A DNA stretch of 64,000 bases from Cenococcum geophilum 1.58 (lineage: Eukaryota; Ascomycota; Dothideomycetes; Gloniales; Gloniaceae): contig KV748210.1 of NCBI GenBank assembly GCA_001692895.1, positions 372,001-436,000 of the forward strand, read 5' to 3'. Positions 57,101 to 64,000 of this stretch are shown here, piece after piece. The notes beneath the pieces are model-generated. The model did not search any database, was not told the DNA's origin, and was given only the letters and a program-made list of their open reading frames with translations. A program made the translations under genes and the position numbers. Position 1 is the stretch's first letter. Each line of letters opens with the position of its first letter.

Positions 57101-59100
57101 AAAAATAGGGTGTCGACCTTAATAATATAAAACTTAATTATGCTAATTAGGGTAATTACTTTGGCTAATCCGACTAATAAGGTTAATCTAATACTGAACT
57201 ATACGTTAACCATGCCTTGTATGGTGGTATTAAGCTATATATTAGTATTAAGTCTCTAAAATGCTAAGAATTGGCCATATCCTACTACAGATCGTTTAGA
57301 TGCTCCTATATCAATTATTATACCTATAAATTTATCTGCAGTATAGCGGGACGTAGATGTGGTTATATTGTAGGTAAAGGGGTCCTAGTCGGTTATAAGA
57401 GGTACTATATTATCTATAGTTGTGACCAAATAGCCAAAGGCTTTATTAGCTAGGGTAGTGGCTATAGAAATCGCTTTCTACTGTTCTACTTGGCCAAGGG
57501 AGGTATAGTAGTAATTAATATTTAGTTATAAGTTCTTGTCAGTTGCCTTATAACTTACATTAATAGTTAATACTTAAAAAGCTTCCTTAAGCTCTTCTTC
57601 TAAGTCGGTATTGTTATCCTCGTAATCTATAATATATTAGTTAAGTTGTTTCTTAAATCGGTTATTAAATTTGCCAAACCTATCTCTATTAGCAGTTCTA
57701 AACTTAGCTTTAAACTCTTTTTATTCGTCCTTAGTATATTTCTATAAGTAATATCCTTTCCTGTTATATATAAAGCAACGTAGTTTTTGTTAGTTGCGGT
57801 TACTACAGTTATTACGGTTATAGTTGTTATCTCTTTTATAAAATTGTCGGTCCGTAAAGAAAGCTTATATCTTCTCTATATGCTCTTTCTTATATACTAT
57901 AATAGACGATTAAAGTTTATTAATAAGGGCTCTGAGGTTATCTAATAGGTTAGAGACTATATATCTACATACTAGTATTCCCTAGTAAGAAGTAACGATT
58001 TTGTTATAAAGGAAGTCTATAGTTTATAAGGTAGGTCTAAGGCCATGCTATAGTTAATAAAGTCTGTAGATTAATAATTAGAGATATTCGCTTATAAACT
58101 TGTCTATATTTCCTGCTATTACTATTATAAGTATAATGGTATTCCACTTGTCTAGGTTCTTGCGTTAAAATCCTAGTCCTTTAAAGAAATTCTAAAGGTG
58201 CTCGTAAGCTTTAGCAAATAGTAGGTGAGACAGTTAGTTTATATAAAAGTAGTCTAAAGCTAGTCCTTTTAATATAGTAGGGAATGCCTTAAGGTAGGCT
58301 TCTTAGGGTATATCCACTTAATTGTAGATGTCGTAGAATATTATTAATTTATAGTTAAGGCTTTTATTTATACCACTATATTTCTACTCCTCTATATATA
58401 TCTTAGCTGCATTTATAATTTCCTTACTATAGCCGGTCGTAGTAATAGGGCGGTTCTCCTTATCTATAGATTATATGTAGAGCTACTATATTGTTATTAC
58501 AGGTTAAGGCGTAGTAGATAGTATAAAAGTAGATATAGTTGTAGATTAAGGTATAACAGATGGTGTAAAGGTAGGGGTAGTTAGTATACCAGTTGGTTGG
58601 GTTACGGTAGTTTTAGCTTATTATTACTCCTTTAAGGTACCCTCTGTTATATATACCTTAATTGATCTTAATAGCGTTAATCCGTACTTATTCTTAGCTA
58701 ATTTAATCATCTCTCTACTCTATTTAGTTTGGTTTTCTTTTTATACTATATTATATAAAGACTAAGGGAGTGTTTTATTTTGTTTATAGTTAATATTAAC
58801 CTATACTCCTCTAATGTTTAGGCAGTTATATAGTTGCTAAAGCTAGTATAAGGGGATTTACGTAAAGATATTAACCGTAAAGTCCTTAAAATCTCCCTAG
58901 AACGATTCCTAAAGTGTTAAGTCTAGCTAATTATATATCTCTGTATATAGGTATATCTTACATTATAGGTAGTTAGTTAGGTTATCCTTAGAGGCTTCCA
59001 TTAGGTTAATTCTATCTTCCTATTTAGCTACTTCTTCCTCCCAATCTTTCTTTATTCCTAACATCTTATATCTTATATATTATTTAGGTAAATAAGGGTA
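54150..59100 (-). pseudogene. D2 Gag-Pol pseudogene
   Basis: Colinear with the two D1 pieces. Minus strand, right to left: Gag (about 59100-57760) with the decayed knuckle near 57730-57785; protease about 57280-57320; GAG-pre-integrase and integrase about 56920-55980 (the FGYPLAKHL-type block near 56845-56895 and the GPPNIIIYNAGKNF-type block near 56510-56560); RT and RNase H about 55900-54150, with the TDDT motif changed to TNNT at about 55130-55165. Gln-type stops throughout. Length and order match a complete copia polyprotein. Confidence 0.88.
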
Positions 59101-59416
59101 TTTATAGGGTAAAGGTAGGGGAGCGGTTAAGGAGGCGGTTAAGGAGGTGGTTAAGGAGGTAGTTTAAAGGGGCGGTTGAGTAGGATAAGGTGTTTTACGC
59201 AGTGGTCCTCTAGAATAGATAGAACGAGATATCTAAAAGTTGTCGTGGATACCAGACAAATACTTCTAGGTAGTTTCTCTTCTTCTCTTTAACTAAAATA
59301 GGCTAATATAAAAGGTAGATAAGTATAACTATCTTTTAATCTGCTGTAAGGTAGACAGTATAACTATCTTCTAAGCTATCTGCGTGTTTCCTAATCTATA
59401 CGCGCTTACTAATCAG

Positions 59417-59645
59417 TATTAGTATGCTTTAACAACGTGCAGAATATATATATCACGATAATATATACTATGCGGTGTTATAGGTAGATCTTATCTTTTC
59501 AATATAAAGAAGGGTAAGGAACTTAAGGTTTCTTACCACGCTAGTGCCGCGGTGACACGTGACGGTAACTTGCCTCACATAACGGCAACTTACCACACGT
59601 GTCGGCAATTTGCCTCCTATTACAATGTAATATATTCTAGCTACA
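59417..59645 (-). repeat. 5' LTR of D2 (right copy)
   Basis: 229 bp, start reads tattagtatgc (RIP form of tgttggtatgc), end ttctagctaca. Followed by TSD GTTAA. Confidence 0.93.
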
Positions 59646-60116
59646 GTTAACTTAGAAAACAAATTATCCTAGGGCTAAGTTGCGCCTTAGAATAGAAAGT
59701 GGTAGAATATAAGTATTTAGGCTCTTTTAGCGCTAATATATAATATAACTCCCTTAATATACTTAGCAAAATTTAAATACTTAGAAAATGGAAGGAAGTA
59801 TAAATCTTAATAGATAGTGGAGCTATTAGCATAGGCTTTATTAATATAAACTACGCAAAAACTTAATATCTAAATTTAAAAGAACTTAACTAACTATAAG
59901 GTCTGCTAGACTTTAATAGTAAACCTTTAATATATAGCAAACTAACACACTACGCTTGTGTAAAACTATAGATAGGTAAACACCTTAAATACGTCTCCCT
60001 ATTTATAACACCCTTAAAGTAATATAAGATAATTCTTAGATATAGATAGCTAAAATAACACAACCCTTTAATTAGCTGGGTTAAAGAAATACTAAAATTC
60101 TGTATAACCTACTACT
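59646..60116 (+). pseudogene. G protease region
   Basis: Retropepsin-type aspartic protease segment between D2 and F. The active-site motif LIDSGAIS, with Asp kept, lies near 59808-59835 and is followed by GFININYAKT and later KPLIYSKLTHYACVKL. Cut at 60117 by element F inside a frame that continues at 61826. Confidence 0.75.
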
Positions 60117-60309
60117 TATAACGGCTCGAACTATTAAACAAATCTCTCAATAGAGACTTAAATAAATACTTATAAGGAGAAGCGAACGAATGCTATATTA
60201 TGAAGATATTAAGCTAAGGAGTAAGAGAAGGTGGTAAGGCTACGTCTATAGATATATGCCAAGTCCTAAGCGAACCCCTAAGTAGGTGACGCGCCCCAGC
60301 GCCATCATA
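60117..60309 (-). repeat. 3' LTR of element F (left copy)
   Basis: 193 bp, matches 61633-61825 with RIP-type transitions. Preceded by TSD CTACT. Confidence 0.93.
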
Positions 60310-60400
60310 TCACCCCCCCCCTTTAAAAAAGCCTGCCCTTAGGCTTTTCTCTAGGTGCTTATCTATCTTACATATAGTAAATAAATTAAATCTTACCCCT

Positions 60401-61474
60401 TTATAACCGACCAATTTCCTTATCTATATCCAAATCCGATTCTAATTTAAATTCCTAATTATAGGTAGCCAGATTGCGGAGAGCCTATTTTTAGAGAGCC
60501 TAGTTACAGTTACGGAGGGCTATTATACTAATCTGCTTCTTAAACAGCTCTAGCAGATAATCTTTAACCTAGTAGTTATATGCACTATAGCGTACGCAAC
60601 GTCCTTCTAATCTATATTATTCTCTATAAGCTAGTAACATAGACCGAGCGCGGGGTCTTATAGGGGAACTAGTAGATTATAGGGGTGTAGATTATGCGGA
60701 GGTAGATTGTGCGGAGATAGATTGTACAAAGATAGATCGTGCGGAGATAGGGGTATTAATTACGTTAATTCCAATAGCACCAATATCCATAGGCTCTGCT
60801 CCGCGATAGTAGTTGCCGTTACCATTACCATTGCTAGAAGACTATACTATAGAATAAGAAGACAATCGGCCAGCTAGCTATTAAACGGTTCGAACAAAAT
60901 CAGGGTATTTTTTTGGTAGGTTAAGCTACTAATTAAGCCTGCTATAGATAGTAGTGCTTAGCCCGTTCCTAAATATCGATATCTTATTAATATCCGGCCA
61001 ATTTTACCCGTCTGCCTCGTATAGAACGCGTTCGAATTTTAATATATAGGTCGGTACTAAATCATTGTCTTACCGTAGGGACAGCAGCCTATCCTCTGCC
61101 TGTTATACCTTGTTTAGGTTATTATAAACGCACACCAACTAATTAAGAATTATATTATAATCCCACATATTTAACTTTTCTGCCTATCTAAGCTGGGGGA
61201 GAACCATTGCCTATACACTGCTATCGAGATTTAAGTACACGTAGTAGAACTACGCGACTATATCGCCAATAGCCGCACTATTAACCCGTAACTTTACCTT
61301 AATCGATGGCAACTAAATATCAAATTTATAAGAATGTCCGTTAAACTTTTTGGGGTCTAGAAGGGAGGGCTTTAGTTAGGAGGGGGTGGTCGTTATAGAA
61401 TGTAAAAATTGGACTTCGGCTTGCAGCTATGCGACCTAGGCCTATAAGTCTGCAAAAGCCTGCATTAGGTCCAT
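60401..61474 (-). pseudogene. F gag, 358 codons, RIP-degraded
   Basis: Start Met at 61474 (MDLMQAFADL), stop at 60401. Coiled N terminus, then capsid domain: PKKFNGHSYKFDI, then KLNMWDYNIILN, AEDRLLSLR and FERVLYEADG (about 61380-60980). A Gly/Asn/Ser-rich linker with PMDIGAIGINVI follows (about 60780). The nucleocapsid knuckle at about 60600-60555 reads CVRYSAYNY, stop,  VKDYL; Tyr replaces two Cys and the His, exactly RIP transitions of TGC and CAC. More than 20 in-frame stops, almost all TAG at Gln/Trp sites. The frame is otherwise uninterrupted, so the original protein would have been about 357 residues. A 71-codon frame at 61341-61556 is a shadow. Confidence 0.85.
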
Positions 61475-61632
61475 TGTAGAAGAAGATAATAATAATAAAG
61501 AAGAAGAAACGCGAGCCTGGGGTAAACCTAAGAGAAGCTATAGGTGTCGCTCGCACGTATATACGATCAGCCTATACGAAACCTAAGACCTAAGATACTG
61601 CAGCCTGCGTATAACCGGGGAGCTTAATATAA

Positions 61633-61825
61633 TATAACGGCTTAAACTATTAAACAAATATCTCGACAGAGACTTAAATAAATGCTTATAAGGAGAAGCG
61701 AACGAATACTATATTATAAAGATATTAAGCTAAAGAGCAAGAGAAGGTAGTAAGGCCACGTCTATATATACATGCCAAGTCCTAAGCGAAACCCTAACTA
61801 GGTGACGCGCCTTAGCGCCGTCACA
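61633..61825 (-). repeat. 5' LTR of element F (right copy)
   Basis: 193 bp. Followed by TSD CTACT at 61826-61830. Confidence 0.93.
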
Positions 61826-63254
61826 CTACTAAAGCTATTATTTAAAATACTACCTGCCTTATAAACATATATAAGACTATTTAAATTTAATATAGTATAA
61901 ATTGCCCTTATTATAAACCTTAAACTAATATAATAAAGCCGTAGCTACTAATCGCTGTAATAAATGTAAAAGTAATATATTAAAACTCCTTAAAATTTAT
62001 ATAATATAAGCTGCACCTTTTATGTTATTAATAAGAAAATAAAACTGTAAAATCATTACTGTAATAATAGAAGATATTAAAAAGGCGCTAAAACTAAAGC
62101 AGTATATTAACCCTTAACCTCTTATACCCGAGAAGTACTATAATTTAATTAATAAGTTTAAAAAACAATTTATAGACTAGCTACCCCTATATTAAGATAA
62201 ATACGATTTTAAGATAGAACTTAAATCTAGTATAATACCTAAGTTTGGTCCGCTATATAGAATGTTATAAGAAGAGCTGCTTATAATATAATAATACCTT
62301 AAGGAACATCTAGAAAAAGAATTTATTTGCCCTAATTAATTACTATTTACCTTACCTATACTATTTATTAAGAAGCTAGAAGAAGGCTTAAAATTTTATA
62401 TTAATTACTAAGCTTTAAATATAATTATAATTTAAAACTAGTATCTAATTCCCCTAATTTAAGAGACGCTTAACCGCCTAGTAAAAGTATAATATTTTAT
62501 AAAGCTTAATATAGTCGCTGCCTTTAATCGAATTCGTGTTTATAAAGGAAATAAAAAGTATATAGCCTTCTAAACACGATAGGGACTCTTTAAATACCTA
62601 GTAATGCCATTTAGTATAAAGAACGGTCCCGGTATATTTTAGCAATATATTAATAATACGCTTTATAAATTCCTTAATATATTTATTACCGCGTATATTA
62701 ATAATATCTTAATTTACTTATCTTTGCTTTCTAAGTATTAAAAGTACGTTTAAATAGTCCTTAAATGCCTGCAAGATGCGGGCTTATAATGCAATATTAA
62801 GAAATATAAGTTCCACGTGTCCGAAGTTACGTACTTAGGCCTAATTATATCCCGCAATGAAATTAAAATAGATCCTAAGAAGGTCGCTACGATTATAAAC
62901 TAGGGAAGCCCTAGTAATATATAAGATTTTTAAAGATTTTTAAAATTCGCAAATTTTTATTAATAATTTATTAATTACTTCTTAAAAATTACCTAACTAT
63001 TAGTAAACCTAATAAAGAAGAATATAAAATTTAAATAAACTACTAAATGCGAATAAGCCTTAAATAACTTAAAATAACGTTTTATAACCGCTCTAATTCT
63101 TACTTACTTTAACCCTAACTATAAATATATTATTAAAACGGACTTATCTAATTATGCTCTTAGGGGAGTGTTATCGCAATATAATAAGAACGGTAAGCTA
63201 TATCTAGTAGCCTTTTTCCCCCAAAAGCTTACCCCTACTAAATTAAACTATAAG
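61826..63254 (+). pseudogene. G reverse transcriptase and RNase H
   Basis: Starts with the TSD CTACT after element F. RT blocks in order: PKFGPLYRML near 62235, PILFIKKLEEGLKFYINY (about 62357-62410), IKLNIVAAFNRIR (about 62500-62545), LFKYLVMPFSIKNGP (about 62590-62635), and AYINNILIYLS (about 62695-62730), the YxDD box with Asp-Asp changed to Asn-Asn. The RNase H start reads IIKTDLSNYALRGVLSQY (about 63130-63180). Broken at 63255 by element H. Many Gln-type stops. Confidence 0.85.
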
Positions 63255-63416
63255 TGTTCGTACTAACTTAATAGCACGAGTGAGTCAGATCCAGGGGCAC
63301 GAAATACGTGTAGTATCGTATGCTCTTTTGGATAATAATAACTGTCGATTATATGAAGCAGACTACGTGGTCTATATACTAATACACCTCCCCCCTAATT
63401 AGTTAGTGCTTCATAA

Positions 63417-63500
63417 GTGCACCAGACGCGTAAGCGGGTGGTTGGTGCACTGGACGCGTAAACGCGTACCTAGTGTACCGAACGCGTAAGCACGCGGTTA
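63417..63500. repeat. three 28-bp tandem repeats in H
   Basis: gtgcaccagacgcgtaagcg... three times, exactly 28 bp apart, each with an ACGCGT palindrome. Confidence 0.88.
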
Positions 63501-63703
63501 GTACAATAGGTGCTATAATTATACACTGGCGGTACTTGAAAAATGAAAGCACCTGTATATAGCCTCCGTAATTGTCTTAATAGAACCATAAAACACATAA
63601 GAAAATACATAGGAAATCCCTCCTAGGGTGCCTTCTGGGTTGCCTTCCAAATAGTACTCCAAGCTGGCCGTAGGTCCTGCTTACGGTCCGTAAAATAAAC
63701 TAT

Positions 63704-63754
63704 ACGGCCTTTTGATAGGCCGTGAATGCACCATACGGCCTTCCGACGGGCCGT
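63704..63754. other. two adjacent hairpins in H
   Basis: acggcct-tttgat-aggccgt at 63704-63723 and acggcc-ttccgacg-ggccgt at 63735-63754. Two near-identical stem-loops about 10 bp apart, just before the end of pol. Could be a terminator or RNA element of H. Confidence 0.75.
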
Positions 63755-63769
63755 AACTAAACCATAAAT

Positions 63770-64000
63770 GCTCCGTTAGTCTCACTTTACCCATTCTATA
63801 ACCTTTAGGTTAAGCTTATTCGTATTAATTAGGGTTTTAAGAGCTTAATACGGCTTTACCTTAGTCATAGCGTCTACTAGGTTATCTCCACTACTAATCT
63901 ATTTAACCTCCGTAATCTCACGTCGTTTATAGGCCTGATATAAGCACATTAGGTTAACTATAAGCCTCTTCTCTTATATCGTACCTAGTTTAACTAGGCA
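63770..64000 (-). pseudogene. H RNase H C terminus
   Basis: The minus strand ends in VIEWVK, stop, D. The segment is colinear and similar to the D1 and D2 pol ends (aagcttattcgtattaat, gcgtctactaggttatc). Fragment of copia pol, cut by the window edge. Confidence 0.75.

Larger units (their letters stand above)
53800..59645 (-). mobile_element. Ty1/copia element D2, full length
   Basis: 5846 bp, LTRs at 53800-54028 and 59417-59645 (229 bp each), exact TSD GTTAA (53795-53799 and 59646-59650). Same family and orientation as D1, but without the E insertion, so it shows the empty site corresponding to 34261/47040. Minus strand: Gag, protease, integrase, RT, RNase H. RIP-degraded. Confidence 0.94.
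60117..61825 (-). mobile_element. gag-only LTR mini-element F
   Basis: 1709 bp in all. LTRs at 60117-60309 and 61633-61825 (193 bp each), ends TATAACGGC/GCCGTCACA (RIP form of TGTGACGGC/GCCGTCACA), exact TSD CTACT (60112-60116 and 61826-61830). The polypurine tract is next to the left LTR on the minus strand (60310-60325), so the element runs right to left. The only coding content is a gag. It must have used RT and integrase of another element. TR-GAG-like. Confidence 0.93.
16121..63254 (+). mobile_element. Ty3/gypsy element G, host of the large nest
   Basis: Its own pieces are 16121-16918 (Gag), 53275-53794 (Gag end with knuckle), 59646-60116 (protease) and 61826-63254 (RT and RNase H), all plus strand and in the correct order once the insertions C, D2, F and H are removed. 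Three of the junctions are proven by exact TSDs (CTAAA, GTTAA, CTACT). The 3' part, including integrase and LTR, lies beyond element H or outside the window. It is the oldest member of this nest, with heavy RIP. Confidence 0.8.
63255..64000 (-). mobile_element. Ty1/copia element H, 3' end only
   Basis: Begins at tgttcgtactaac, which breaks the RNase H frame of G. The first 500 bp look like LTR and 3' untranslated sequence. From about 63770 the minus strand codes for the C terminus of a copia pol related to D (ends VIEWVK; the segment to 64000 is colinear with 32530-32750 of D1). The second LTR and TSD are outside the window. Confidence 0.72.

Noticed and set aside
1-64000. Ordinary host genes, tRNA or rRNA genes
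   Set aside because: Every readable frame belongs to a mobile element or a repeat; no cloverleaf with conserved boxes and no rRNA-like segment was noticed.

Overview
The window looks like a transposon graveyard from a filamentous ascomycete (Pezizomycotina). I see no ordinary host gene, tRNA or rRNA. Most of it is very rich in TA and poor in CA/TG. In almost every recognisable reading frame glutamine codons (CAA/CAG) have become TAA/TAG and tryptophan codons TAG. Zinc-knuckle Cys and His codons have become Tyr, and catalytic Asp codons have become Asn. These are the changes expected from repeat-induced point mutation (RIP), a fungal defence. Two inserts, 22153-24778 and most of 34265-47039, are GC-richer and much less altered, so they probably arrived later or escaped.

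The layout is deeply nested, and most insertions can be closed by an exact target-site duplication (TSD). Left part: (1) 1-2900, the 3' half of a Ty3/gypsy chromovirus 'A' ending in an LTR. (2) About 3480-5790, a hAT transposase pseudogene on the minus strand. It is bordered at 5797-13485 by a non-autonomous LTR element 'O' (TSD TAATC) that itself contains a Ty1/copia element 'B' (6220-11814). (3) About 13990-15850, a minus-strand gypsy-like Gag plus protease remnant 'I'.

Right part: a plus-strand gypsy element 'G' (about 16120-63254, 3' end not reached) is the host of everything else. Its gag holds gypsy element 'C' (16919-53274, TSD CTAAA). C holds gypsy element 'J' (18679-30216, TSD CTTCG) and copia element 'D1' (32142-50763, TSD GTACT). 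J holds a TIR element 'L' (22153-24778, TA TSD) filled with five tandem-repeat arrays. D1 holds a gag-only LTR element 'E' (34265-47039) with an intact 752-codon gag. E holds a Mutator-like element 'K' (37395-43425, 9-bp TSD) with a many-intron transposase gene. Further right, G is interrupted by copia element 'D2' (53800-59645, TSD GTTAA, same family as D1), by a gag-only LTR element 'F' (60117-61825, TSD CTACT), and by the start of another copia element 'H' (63255 onward).

The nesting gives a relative order of arrival: G before C before D1 before E before K, and C before J before L. The most unusual items are the minisatellite-filled TIR element L, the repeated motif vocabulary shared by the short introns and flanks of K, the two gag-only LTR elements E and F, an apparently spliced antisense gene inside J, and short palindromic modules shared between unrelated retroelements. 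All functional statements rest on reading the sequence by eye. No database or alignment program was used, and most coding boundaries are approximate.
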